Shown here piece after piece: positions 1 through 6,921 of a stretch of DNA of 14,998 bases. Origin of the DNA: Opitutaceae bacterium (lineage in GTDB: Bacteria > Verrucomicrobiota > Verrucomicrobiae > Opitutales > Opitutaceae); NCBI GenBank assembly GCA_031266495.1, contig JAISAX010000771.1, positions 1 to 14,998 on the forward strand. The letters are read 5' to 3'. Each line of letters begins with the position of its first letter. The stretch's first letter is position 1. Both the position numbers and the translations under genes were made by a program. A model generated the notes under the pieces. It had not been told where the DNA came from, searched no databases, and saw nothing but the letters and a program-made list of their open reading frames with translations.

Positions 1-961
1 GGGGGGAGGGAGGAGCCGGACGGGGTTGCGTTTTTGTGGCGGGTTTCGGGTTTTTCGTCGCGGGGTTTTTCTGGCGTCCGAGCCAGCGGTAGTTGATGCC
101 GCCTTCATCACAGGCGGAGACGCAGTCGTAGCAGCCGACACAGCGGGAGAAGTCGATTTCCTGTTTGCGCAGGTCGATGCACTGCGCCTTGCAGGCGCGC
201 AGGCAGTCGCCGCAACGGACGCAGGCGCTGCGTTCGATGGTGAGCCGGAAGAGCGCTTTTCGCGAAAAGATCCCGAGTAGCGCGCCGACGGGACAAATGG
301 TGTTGCACCAGAGGCGTCCGCGCCAGGCAGACAGGATGACCACGGCGGTAAATATCAGAAATATGGGCAGGAATACGCCGATGCCGGCCCAGGGGAGGGC
401 GACGTGGGGCACGGCGCTGGAGCCGCTGGTGGTGTGCAGGAGGTGGCCGGCCAGGTTGTTCGCTCCGATGAGGAGCGGCCTGAACAGGGCGCTGGCGAAG
501 CGTCCGAAGTGGCTGTACGGGTCGAGCCAGGCGAGGGCAAGGCCTCCCTGGCCGAGGAGCACCGCGAGGATGGCGAGCGCGAGTATGCCGTAACGGGTTT
601 TGTCATACGCGGGCCGGGCGGGGAGCATTTTTTTTCTTTTGCCGCGGGGTTTTGCTTTTTTTGCGATGCGCGCAATTACGTCCTGAAGGACGCCGAGGGG
701 GCAGATCGTGGAGCAGTAAACGCGGCCCGCAAGCAGGGTCACGATGATCACCGCGATGCAGGCAAGCGAGAGGGCCGCTCCGCTGGCAAGGGCTATGAGC
801 GATGGCAAAAACTGGATCGTGGTCACCGCGTGTTTGAGGGTGGCCGGGGTCAGGTCGCGGTAGTCAAGAAAGGCAAGGCTGATCGCCAGCAGGCAAAGGA
901 GGGCGACCAGCGTGCGCGTGATGCGGAGGTGGTGGTGGCGGCGGTGGCGGTGGCGGTGCAT
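1..961 (-). CDS. NapH/NosR-like polytopic membrane ferredoxin protein (C-terminus beyond window)
   Basis: The minus strand is open from an ATG at 959-961 to the window edge, giving 320 visible residues. Hydrophobic stretches lie near residues 17-34, 52-78, 123-145 and 190-212. Two C-x3-C-P motifs follow membrane segments: C83/C87 (CSTICPLG) and C219/C223 (CNTICPVG). Two [4Fe-4S] clusters follow: C247-x2-C-x2-C-x3-C257 and C274-x2-C-x2-C-x3-C284. This arrangement (two CxxxCP motifs plus a dicluster ferredoxin tail) is that of NapH, NosR and related membrane electron-transfer proteins, which move electrons between the quinone pool and periplasmic redox partners. The visible end is a Lys/Pro-rich tail. 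The N-terminus is unusual: eight His and three Arg in the first eleven residues. The next gene upstream encodes an exported DUF362 protein, a likely partner. The exact subfamily and physiological acceptor cannot be read from the sequence. Confidence 0.88.
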   Translation of the reverse strand, partial: MHRHRHRRHHHLRITRTLVALLCLLAISLAFLDYRDLTPATLKHAVTTIQFLPSLIALASGAALSLACIAVIIVTLLAGRVYCSTICPLGVLQDVIARIAKKAKPRGKRKKMLPARPAYDKTRYGILALAILAVLLGQGGLALAWLDPYSHFGRFASALFRPLLIGANNLAGHLLHTTSGSSAVPHVALPWAGIGVFLPIFLIFTAVVILSAWRGRLWCNTICPVGALLGIFSRKALFRLTIERSACVRCGDCLRACKAQCIDLRKQEIDFSRCVGCYDCVSACDEGGINYRWLGRQKNPATKNPKPATKTQPRPAPPSP

Positions 962-965
962 ACGG

Positions 966-993
966 GACGAGAGGGGGAGGGGGGGGAGGGGGG
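966..993. repeat. G-rich purine tract
   Basis: An almost pure G tract with isolated A residues lies just upstream of the start of the ferredoxin gene. The same style of tract recurs inside coding regions further right in the window. It could form a G-quadruplex on the plus strand. No function is shown. Confidence 0.6.
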
Positions 994-997
994 AGAA

Positions 998-1020
998 AAT
1001 TAAGAATTAAGAATTAAGAA
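998..1020. repeat. Three tandem copies of a 7-bp AATTAAG unit
   Basis: Three exact head-to-tail copies of AATTAAG (998-1004, 1005-1011, 1012-1018) plus a partial fourth. This is an island of A/T in GC-rich DNA between two minus-strand genes, about 40 bp upstream of the ferredoxin start codon. It could melt easily and form part of that gene's promoter, but I see no clean -35/-10 pair. Confidence 0.7.
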
Positions 1021-1050
1021 TGGGCGGCTTCGCCGTCGGATTTGTGTTAC

Positions 1051-1310
1051 GCAGGCCGGTCCTGGGGGGCCGGAGGTCCGGGGAACGCGTGCGTCTCGCG
1101 TGCTGTGTTCGGCGTCTCGCCGAACACGAGGCGGGGCAGGACGGTTCGACTTACGTCGATTTAAATCGAGACCTGTCGATGCATGTCGAAACCGGTCGGA
1201 CCGTCAGCCAAGGCCTGGGCGAGACGCCCAGGCCGGCACGCGAGACGCGTGCGCTCCCCGGACCTCCGGACCCCGAACCCCGCCCGAACCCCGGACTCCG
1301 GACCGGCTGC
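1051..1310. repeat. 260-bp imperfect inverted repeat with nested hairpins
   Basis: The two halves are inverted copies. A 14-bp block at 1070-1083 is the exact reverse complement of 1256-1269, and the outermost blocks 1051-1062 and 1300-1310 match with one gap. Each half holds a perfect 10-bp hairpin with a 3-nt loop: GTGTTCGGCG/CGCCGAACAC around 1106-1128, and GGCCTGGGCG/CGCCCAGGCC at 1212-1234. Each also holds a smaller hairpin built on GCACGCG/CGCGTGC. The centre carries the perfect palindrome TCGATTTAAATCGA. It fills almost the whole spacer between the DUF362 stop and the ferredoxin gene. It resembles a non-coding mobile or REP/MITE-like element; no transposase is present. Confidence 0.75.
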
Positions 1311-1317
1311 CTTGAGG

Positions 1318-2292
1318 TCAGGCGGCCAGGCGGACGCGTTCGATGTTGAGGGTGTCGAGTTTGTAGGTGCCGAAACCGGCGTCGCCCGCGATTTTGACGT
1401 GCTCGATGCCGTCTTGCGCGTGGCCGAGGATGCGGGCGCTGGCGGCATCAATGGCAACGATGTCGGTCGAGGCCAGCAGGGTTTTGACGCCGGGTATGAG
1501 GTCATCGACGCTTTTGCCGCGCGGACCGTTGCGCATCATGGGGGCGTAGGCGTCGAGGATGTTGAGGGCGGGGCGCTTGACGCTGATGAAGTCGGCTATG
1601 CACTGGTGCAGGTTGTTCTGGTGATAGAAGCGGCGGTCCCAGATGATGCCCATGAGGTTTTTCATGCAGGCTGTCATGGTGGCGCCTCCGTGGTGCTTGA
1701 GCACGGGGGCGTTGATGAAAACATCGCTGTCGAGTATGGCCGTGTGGATACGGGTTTTTTTGAGCGCGATGCCGTTGGGGAGGTCCACGTCGCGGTACCA
1801 GGTTTCGTCGTTGCCGGGGAGCATTTTGCCGCCGGCGGCTTCAACGGCGGCGGCAATGCCGCTGTTTTTGTAACAGCGTTCCCATTCGTCGCAGGTGTGG
1901 TCGAATACGGTGACCTGGCTGGCGCCGGCGGCGAGGCTCATCTCGACGAGGCGGCGGACGATGTCGGGATGCGTGTTGGCGGAGCGTTCGGGCACGACGT
2001 CCCAGCCGATGTTGGGTTTGATGACAACGGTCTGCCCTTTCTTGACGAAGCGTTGCATGCCGCCGAGTCCGGTTATGGCGCGGTCGAGCATGGATACGCG
2101 GTCGCCGTCGCGCACGGCAATGAGGTCGGGCGTGGCCGGTGGCGTGCCTGGGGTGCTGTTCCCGGATGTGGACGCAGCGGCGTCGGCGCCGACGGCGGTG
2201 GCGCCGGCGGCAAATAGCCCGCCGAGATCGACGAGCGAGAAGGCGGCGCCTGCGGCGATGCCTTTTTTGATGAATTCACGGCGTGTTTGCAT
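1318..2292 (-). CDS. Tat-exported DUF362 domain protein
   Basis: 324 residues. The N-terminus reads MQTRREFIKKG followed by a hydrophobic Ala/Gly segment, a textbook twin-arginine signal that suggests folded, cofactor-bearing export to the periplasm. A low-complexity linker (about 36-56) leads into the DUF362 domain. Recognisable family segments are KPNIGWD (92-98), a VFINAPVLKHH...MKNLMG stretch (191-214), LDAYAPMMRNGPRG (246-259) and a C-terminal ASTDIVAIDA stretch (274-283). DUF362 proteins are often found beside ferredoxin-like proteins and some carry 4Fe-4S domains of their own; this one shows only four scattered Cys and no cluster motif. The downstream gene is a membrane ferredoxin protein, separated by a 260-bp palindrome. 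Biochemical role is unknown. The start is fixed by the RR motif. Confidence 0.88.
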   Translation of the reverse strand: MQTRREFIKKGIAAGAAFSLVDLGGLFAAGATAVGADAAASTSGNSTPGTPPATPDLIAVRDGDRVSMLDRAITGLGGMQRFVKKGQTVVIKPNIGWDVVPERSANTHPDIVRRLVEMSLAAGASQVTVFDHTCDEWERCYKNSGIAAAVEAAGGKMLPGNDETWYRDVDLPNGIALKKTRIHTAILDSDVFINAPVLKHHGGATMTACMKNLMGIIWDRRFYHQNNLHQCIADFISVKRPALNILDAYAPMMRNGPRGKSVDDLIPGVKTLLASTDIVAIDAASARILGHAQDGIEHVKIAGDAGFGTYKLDTLNIERVRLAA

Positions 2293-2369
2293 GGGTGGGT
2301 TGTTGTGTTGTCGGAATGTCGGGTGGCGTGCGTAATGGGAAATCGGATCTTTCTTCAGGTGTCAGTCTT

Positions 2370-2465
2370 CAGATTTCAAATTTCAAATTTCGAATCTCGG
2401 ATTTCAAATTTCGAGATCTGAGATCTGAGATCTGAGATCTCGAATTTCGAATTTCAGATTTCAGG
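2370..2465. repeat. AT-rich periodic repeat, imperfect palindrome
   Basis: The core 2412-2442 holds AGATCT four times at 7-bp spacing (unit GAGATCT). Flanking AAATTTCG/CGAATTT blocks on either side make a longer imperfect palindrome of about 80 bp. The composition contrasts sharply with the surrounding GC-rich DNA. It covers the spacer between the phosphoribosyltransferase and DUF362 genes and reaches into the last codons of the phosphoribosyltransferase (ending GGKPEI). There is no U-tract, so it is not a standard intrinsic terminator. Confidence 0.75.
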
Positions 2466-2885
2466 CTTTCCCCCGATGCGCCAGGGCATGGGGAAACAGT
2501 CTTCGTTGTAGAGGGCGTAGTCGGCGTCGCCGTTGATGGCAAAGGTGCGGATGTGGGCGGCGGTGGAAAGGAGCTTTTTGGCAAAGGCAATTGTCGTGCC
2601 TGTCTTGATACGGTCGTCGGCGAGCAGGATGCGTTTGCCGGCGTAGTCGAAATCGGGGGCGCGCAGCAGGCGCGGAGTCTCTCCGCGAGGGGCGTTGGCG
2701 AGGTCGCGCCAGTTGATGCGCAGGACGTTGACTTCGAGCCGGGTGTGTTCGTGGAGCAGCGCAGACGGGAGTAGTCCGCCGTTGGCGATGGCAACAATCA
2801 TGTCGAACGGCTCCGCGATTTCGAGCGCCCGCAATCGTTCGAGGATTTGCCCGAAGGGTTTGGGTTTATTCTTGTTCGGGTCCAT
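2454..2885 (-). CDS. Type I phosphoribosyltransferase
   Basis: 143 residues. The PRPP-binding signature is clear at 86-98: ILLADDRIKTGTT, matching the pattern of four hydrophobics, two acidic residues, and TGxT. The preceding PPi-loop-like segment is IVAIANGGLLPSALL (30-44), where most homologues have Arg rather than Asn before GG. The C-terminal CFPMPWRI (130-137) resembles the end of hypoxanthine/xanthine-type PRTases. Such enzymes join a nucleobase to PRPP to make a nucleotide in the cytoplasm. The base is not identifiable here. The gene starts inside the end of the ECF S-component gene (20-bp overlap), implying translational coupling and a substrate linked to that transporter. The C-terminus lies in an AT-rich repeat, so the last few residues may not be ancestral. 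Confidence 0.85.
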   Translation of the reverse strand: MDPNKNKPKPFGQILERLRALEIAEPFDMIVAIANGGLLPSALLHEHTRLEVNVLRINWRDLANAPRGETPRLLRAPDFDYAGKRILLADDRIKTGTTIAFAKKLLSTAAHIRTFAINGDADYALYNEDCFPMPWRIGGKPEI

Positions 2886-3480
2886 CGGCAGCGGGGGCGG
2901 CAGCGGAGGAGGGGTGGAAAAATTGTTTTTCGAGGCCGCGCAGGATCAGCCAGCCGCCCGCGACCTGGAATAGCATGCCGGGCCATCCGAGGGTCAGGTC
3001 TTCGAGCGCGGCGGCGAGGTTGCCGGTCCATGCCCATTCAAAGAGGCCGCCGAGGGTCTGGTAGCCGGTGACGGCCAGCAGGAGGGCGAGGGGCAGGTGG
3101 CGGCGGCGTTGTCCGCAGAGGCGCAGGGCGAGGGGCGCCAGCAGGGCGAGGAGCAGGGATTTTGTCAGTATGGCCGGCAGGAGGGGGGCGGGGGGCATCG
3201 CGAACAGCGCGTGGTTGAGGAGCGGCGAGGCGATGGCGGTGATCAGCCCGGCGCGCCAGCCGCAGCTGCAGGCCGCGACCAGTGTGAAAAAATAGAGGGG
3301 GAGGGCGATTTTCCCGCCGAGCGAGGCGAGGTGGCAGAGTTGGGGGAGGGCGATGTTGCCGGCTATGAAGGCGGCGCTCCATAAATAAAAGGCCCGGTCG
3401 CGCAAGCCGGGCATCGTTGTGGCGGGAAAGAGGGTCGCGCCGGGCGCGTTCAGGTTGGTGGCGGTGGTTGTCGTGTGCAT
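2866..3480 (-). CDS. ECF transporter S component (substrate-binding membrane subunit)
   Basis: 204 residues, strongly hydrophobic with five or six predicted membrane segments between about residues 30 and 185. The order FIAGNIALPQLCHL (38-51), LPLYFFTLVAACSCGWRAGLITAIASPLLNHALF (60-93), PAILTKSLLLALLAPLAL, then a YQTLGGLFEWAW and GWPGMLFQVAGGWLIL ending, fits ECF S components as I remember them from Bacteroidetes-type genomes. S components bind a vitamin or base and hand it to a shared EcfT/EcfA module, which is not in the window. The C-terminal tail is polar and Pro/Ala-rich. The downstream PRTase gene overlaps this one, suggesting a salvageable base as substrate. An AraC-family gene is divergent across a 259-bp spacer and may regulate it. 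The first Met is taken as start; Met23 is an alternative. Confidence 0.72.
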   Translation of the reverse strand: MHTTTTATNLNAPGATLFPATTMPGLRDRAFYLWSAAFIAGNIALPQLCHLASLGGKIALPLYFFTLVAACSCGWRAGLITAIASPLLNHALFAMPPAPLLPAILTKSLLLALLAPLALRLCGQRRRHLPLALLLAVTGYQTLGGLFEWAWTGNLAAALEDLTLGWPGMLFQVAGGWLILRGLEKQFFHPSSAAAPAADGPEQE

Positions 3481-3739
3481 GGCAGGGTTTTGGTTTTGGT
3501 CCGTGTGTGGTCCGGTGTGGGTGGCTTGGTGTGTGTGTGTGGCGTGATTGCCGGATTGTCAGGTGTCGCGAGGTTGTCGCGTGGGGGTGGATAATAGCGG
3601 GGTGGTTGCGATGCGTCTCTCGTGGTTTTGCGCATTTTGTCGGGATTTTGCCCCGGAATGTGACAAATCGTTGTGGCGAGGCGGGCGTTCCGTACTGTAC
3701 GTGTTTTACCGTATTCTGTTTTTCAGCCTTCCGTTCCCG
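3481..3739. promoter_or_regulatory. Divergent promoter region between ECF S-component and AraC genes
   Basis: A 259-bp non-coding spacer that must serve both divergent genes. It contains a GT-rich stretch (about 3500-3545, including a GT dinucleotide run). On the plus strand a weak promoter-like pair is TTGTGG (3671-3676), a 16-bp spacer, and TACTGT (3693-3698). The latter sits in a short odd palindrome, GTAC-T-GTAC (3692-3700), that could be an autoregulatory site. On the minus strand TATTAT (3592-3597) is a possible -10. All of these are weak matches. Confidence 0.35.
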
Positions 3740-4681
3740 ATGACCGCCCGATCCGATAGCTTGCCCGCAAAGGAAATTTGCCGCCAGATGCCGGGGAAAC
3801 TCGTGTTTGGCTGTTGCGAACGTCCGTGGCGCGATCTGCTGGTGAAGATCTACTCGCTGCAACGGATCGAGGATGGGGTGATCATCCCGTCGGTGGTGGA
3901 GCCGTTTGTAGTCTGGGTATTGTCGGGCGAGGCGGTGATCGAGGAACGGGAGCCGGGGGCCGAATGGGTGGCGCATCATGTGCGGGCGGGCGATTTTTAC
4001 CTGACAACGTCGCCGACTCCATACGAGTTGCGCTGGAAGGCGGTCGGGCGGCGGCGGCTGGAAGTCATGCATGTGTATCTGGGGCTGGCGGTTTTCCGGC
4101 AGGCGGCGCGGGAGGTGCTGGGCAGGGCGGGGCGGCAGGCGAGTTTGCGCGAGGTGTCGGGCGAGCAGGATCCGGTGTTGTCGGCGTTCCTGGGTCAATT
4201 GCATCGCGAACTCACGACAACGATGGCGGCGGGGCGGCGCCCGAGCATGCTTTTTGTGCAGGGGATCGCCCGGTGCGTGGCCGTGCATCTGGTGCGCAAC
4301 TACGCGAATACGAAGACTGCGGGGGGGGGGGGGGGGCCCGACGGGTTGCGCGGGGGGCGTTTTCCGGCGTCCACCCAGCCCCGGAGCAACGAGTTCAGGG
4401 AGGCGCACCGGGACGCGGAGTTCCGGCTCGCCGTGCTGGCCCGGGTGGCGGGGATGAGCAAGTTTTACTTTTGTCGTTTGTTTGGCAAGACTACGGGCCT
4501 GACTCCGTCGCGGTATTTTATCCGGTTGCGCATGGAGAGGGCGCGGCGGTTGTTGCGGGAGACGCGCCGGAGCGTGATCGATGTGGGCCTGGATGTCGGC
4601 TACAGCAGCCCGAGCCATTTCGCTCAGGTGTTCCAGCGCGAAACCGGAGCGTCGCCAAGCGCGTTCCGGCGAGGGGCGTGA
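3740..4681 (+). CDS. AraC-family transcriptional regulator with a 16-G tract
   Basis: 313 residues from the ATG at 3740. The frame is open from 3548, but the upstream 64 residues do not look like protein and lie in the promoter spacer. Residues 20-160 form a cupin-like ligand-sensing domain. The C-terminal 90 residues are a typical AraC double helix-turn-helix: LAVLARVAGMSKFYFCRLFG (230-249), then TGLTPSRYFIRLRMERARRLL and VGLDVGYSSPSHFAQVFQRETG (282-303). A run of 16 G (4321-4336) encodes five Gly at 195-199 in the linker. Both flanking domains are in the same frame as given, so the gene is intact at this tract length. It is divergent from the ECF S-component gene, its likeliest target, and convergent with parC across 32 bp. 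No Shine-Dalgarno is visible. Confidence 0.9.
   Translation: MTARSDSLPAKEICRQMPGKLVFGCCERPWRDLLVKIYSLQRIEDGVIIPSVVEPFVVWVLSGEAVIEEREPGAEWVAHHVRAGDFYLTTSPTPYELRWKAVGRRRLEVMHVYLGLAVFRQAAREVLGRAGRQASLREVSGEQDPVLSAFLGQLHRELTTTMAAGRRPSMLFVQGIARCVAVHLVRNYANTKTAGGGGGPDGLRGGRFPASTQPRSNEFREAHRDAEFRLAVLARVAGMSKFYFCRLFGKTTGLTPSRYFIRLRMERARRLLRETRRSVIDVGLDVGYSSPSHFAQVFQRETGASPSAFRRGA
4321..4336 (+). repeat. Homopolymer of 16 G within a coding region
   Basis: Sixteen consecutive G between the sensor and DNA-binding halves of the AraC-family gene. Tracts this long slip during replication. One base lost would shift to a frame ending at 4457, removing the DNA-binding domain. One base gained would shift to a frame that stays open antisense to parC until 6891. 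The length in this read may itself be a sequencing estimate. Confidence 0.85.
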
Positions 4682-4713
4682 TCCGTCGCAGCGGCAGAAA
4701 TGCCGGCGGCTCC

Positions 4714-6888
4714 CTACTCTTTTCTCTTCACGGCGCGGATGGGCCACTGGGTCACCGTCAGGCCCTTGGCTCCGCGTCCGCCGACTTTCATTTCCCCGAG
4801 GTTGAACAAAAATTCCTTCACCCGCGCGGAACATCGGCCGCTGAGTATGATTTCCACCTTCGCCGGCATTTTTCCTTCGGTATCGGCCGCATCGAAATAG
4901 ACGACTTTCGAGCCTTCGCTCGCCGTCAATTGATAGCGCTTTTCACGGGTCACGCCGCCGACCTGGAACCGTTTGGCAAAGGCTTTGCCGCTGGCTTTGT
5001 CCTGATACACGAGCGTGTAGTATTTCCTGTCCCCGTCTTTCGGCAGGATCGCGATGTGGATGATGTCGCGTCCCATAAAAACCTTGTCCGCTACTTTGGC
5101 GACTTTCATGGCGCCGTCACCGGTGAAGCAGATCACGTCGTCGAGCGGCGTGCATTCGGTGACGAATTCGTGCTGGCGCCAGTTGAGGCCGATAAATCCT
5201 TCGTCGCGGTTGACGTAGAGGCGCTGGTTGGCGGCCACGACTTGCGCGGCGCTGATTTGCTCGATTTCGTCGTAGGTGGTGCGGCGTTTTTGTCCTTTGC
5301 CGTACTTTTCCTGGAGGCGTTCGAACCAGGCGATCGCGTAGTCGATGAGGTGCGCGAGGTCGTGCCTGGTTTGCTTGATCTCGGCCTCGATTTTTTTGAT
5401 GGCTTCGTCGGCCTTGAACCGGTTGTACGCCGAGATGCGTTTGATGCGGATTTCGGTGAGGCGGGTGATGTCGTCCGCGGTGACTTCGCGGCGGAGTCGC
5501 TTGATGTGCGGTTTGAGGCCGGCGCGGATTTCCTCAAGGACGCTTTCCCAAGTGTCCGACTTTTCGATGCGGCGGTAGATGCGTTCTTCAATAAAAATGC
5601 GTTCGAGCGAGTCCTGGTGCCATTGTTCGTCGAGTTCGCCGTGCCGGATTTCGAGTTCCTTCTTCAAGAGCCGGACGGTGCGGTCGGTGGAGCGGCGGAG
5701 GATCTCGGATACGCCGAGGAATACGGGGCGGTCCTGCATGCCGTCGTTGGTGCCGGTGCCGGTGTTGGTGCCGGTGGCGTCGCCGGTGGTTTCGATGACG
5801 CAGGCCGCGGGGGACAGGGATACCTGGCAATCGGTGAAGACGTAGAGTTGGTTGATCACCTGGTCGGCGTCGGCGCCTTGCGGCAGGTGGACGAGTATCT
5901 CGACCTTGTCGGAGGTGTTGTCGTCAACGTGGCGGATCCTGATCTTGCCCCTGGCGTTGGCGGAGACGATCGATTCGATCAGCTTTACCGTGGTGACGCG
6001 GTAGGGGAGTTCGGTGATGGCGAGCAGGTATTTTGTCCGTTGTTCGATGCGGGCGCGGATTTTGACTTTCCCGCCGCGGTCGCCGTCGTTGTATTCGGAA
6101 AAATCGGCGATGCCGCCGGTCGCGAAATCGGGGACGATGCGGAATTTTTTCCCCTGGAGGTGATTGATCGAGGCGCGGCAGAGATCGTTGAAGTTGTGGG
6201 GGAGGATGGTCGTGGAGAGACCCACGGCAATGCCGTCGGTGCCTTCAAGGAGGGCGACGGGGAATTTTGCCGGCAGGGTGAGGGGCTCCTTCGCGCGGCC
6301 GTCGTAGCTGAGTTGCCAGGCGGTGGTCCTGGGGTTGAAGAGGACGTCGCGCGCGAAGGGCGTGAGGCGGGCCTCGATGTAACGGGGCGCGGCCGGGTCG
6401 TCGCCGGTGAGGGCGTTGCCGAAGTTGCCTTGCGGTTCGATCAGCCAGCCGCGCTGGGCGATGGCCACGAGCGCCGCGCCGATGGAGGCGTCGCCGTGCG
6501 GGTGGTAGGCCATCGTGGCTCCGACGATGTTGGCGACCTTGTGGAAGCGGCCGTCGTCCTTTTCCCGGAGCGTGTGGAGGATGCGGCGCTGGACGGGCTT
6601 GAGACCGTCGTGAATGTGCGGGACGGCGCGGTCCAGGATGACGTAGCTGGCGTATTCGAGAAACCAGTTTTTGTAGGCGTGGGCGAGGGGGGCTTTGTCG
6701 TTGTTCTTGGGCTCTTCGGGCACGGCCTGCGCGGCGGATGCGTCCGCAGTGGCGGCGGCGGCGGCAGTGCCGACGGAGGCGGCGCCAGACGAGGCGGAGG
6801 CGGGAGTGCGTCCGGTCGGCTTCGGGTCGCCGTTGAAGGACAGTTCGGGTTGCTTCGGGTCGTCGCCGGGAGGTGTGCGTTTTGGCAT
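4714..6888 (-). CDS. parC: DNA topoisomerase IV subunit A (ParC)
   Basis: 724 residues. With ParE it cleaves and rejoins double-stranded DNA to decatenate daughter chromosomes. Residues 1-62 are a poorly conserved Ala/Pro-rich extension. The winged-helix domain holds GLKPVQRRIL (95-104), HPHGDASIG (129-137) and the active-site Tyr170 in AAPRYIEARL. EGIAVGLST-like, LPHNFN and PDFATGGIADFSEYNDGDRGG segments follow, then TDCQVSLSP. A coiled region and a short C-terminal beta domain end the protein. The pattern matches the Bacteroidetes/Verrucomicrobia ParC type rather than GyrA. Near residues 366-382 a TG/TN-repeat insertion is encoded by a 6-bp tandem repeat (5749-5789). ParE is not adjacent in the window. 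The gene is downstream of kdsB but separated by a terminator. Distinguishing ParC from GyrA rests on remembered family features. Confidence 0.9.
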   Translation of the reverse strand: MPKRTPPGDDPKQPELSFNGDPKPTGRTPASASSGAASVGTAAAAATADASAAQAVPEEPKNNDKAPLAHAYKNWFLEYASYVILDRAVPHIHDGLKPVQRRILHTLREKDDGRFHKVANIVGATMAYHPHGDASIGAALVAIAQRGWLIEPQGNFGNALTGDDPAAPRYIEARLTPFARDVLFNPRTTAWQLSYDGRAKEPLTLPAKFPVALLEGTDGIAVGLSTTILPHNFNDLCRASINHLQGKKFRIVPDFATGGIADFSEYNDGDRGGKVKIRARIEQRTKYLLAITELPYRVTTVKLIESIVSANARGKIRIRHVDDNTSDKVEILVHLPQGADADQVINQLYVFTDCQVSLSPAACVIETTGDATGTNTGTGTNDGMQDRPVFLGVSEILRRSTDRTVRLLKKELEIRHGELDEQWHQDSLERIFIEERIYRRIEKSDTWESVLEEIRAGLKPHIKRLRREVTADDITRLTEIRIKRISAYNRFKADEAIKKIEAEIKQTRHDLAHLIDYAIAWFERLQEKYGKGQKRRTTYDEIEQISAAQVVAANQRLYVNRDEGFIGLNWRQHEFVTECTPLDDVICFTGDGAMKVAKVADKVFMGRDIIHIAILPKDGDRKYYTLVYQDKASGKAFAKRFQVGGVTREKRYQLTASEGSKVVYFDAADTEGKMPAKVEIILSGRCSARVKEFLFNLGEMKVGGRGAKGLTVTQWPIRAVKRKE
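5749..5789. repeat. 6-bp tandem repeat inside parC
   Basis: Degenerate copies of GGTGCC/GGTGTT on the plus strand encode a Thr/Gly/Asn-rich loop on the minus strand. It lies just before the conserved PVFLGVSEILRR segment, a place where relatives have a short connection. Copy number could vary between strains without breaking the frame. Confidence 0.7.
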
Positions 6889-6921
6889 TAAAGGGAGCGT
6901 GTTTGAAAAAAGTTGGTCGGG

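Noticed and set aside
1183..2217. Plus-strand open frame of 344 codons opposite DUF362
   Set aside because: Gly/Val/Ala-rich antisense shadow; the minus-strand protein has a Tat signal and domain motifs.
3548..3739. 64-residue N-terminal extension of the AraC-family protein
   Set aside because: Cys/Arg/Trp-rich with no domain character and located in the divergent promoter spacer; the Met at 3740 gives a normal-length regulator.
3038..4834. Minus-strand open frame of 598 codons
   Set aside because: Arg/Pro/His-rich shadow opposite the AraC-family gene and out of frame with the ECF S component; no recognisable domain.
3778..6891. Plus-strand open frame of 1037 codons crossing the AraC-family and parC genes
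   Set aside because: It is a shadow: Gly/Val/Asp-rich composition produced by reading antisense to parC in GC-rich DNA. The parC protein on the other strand has clear catalytic motifs.
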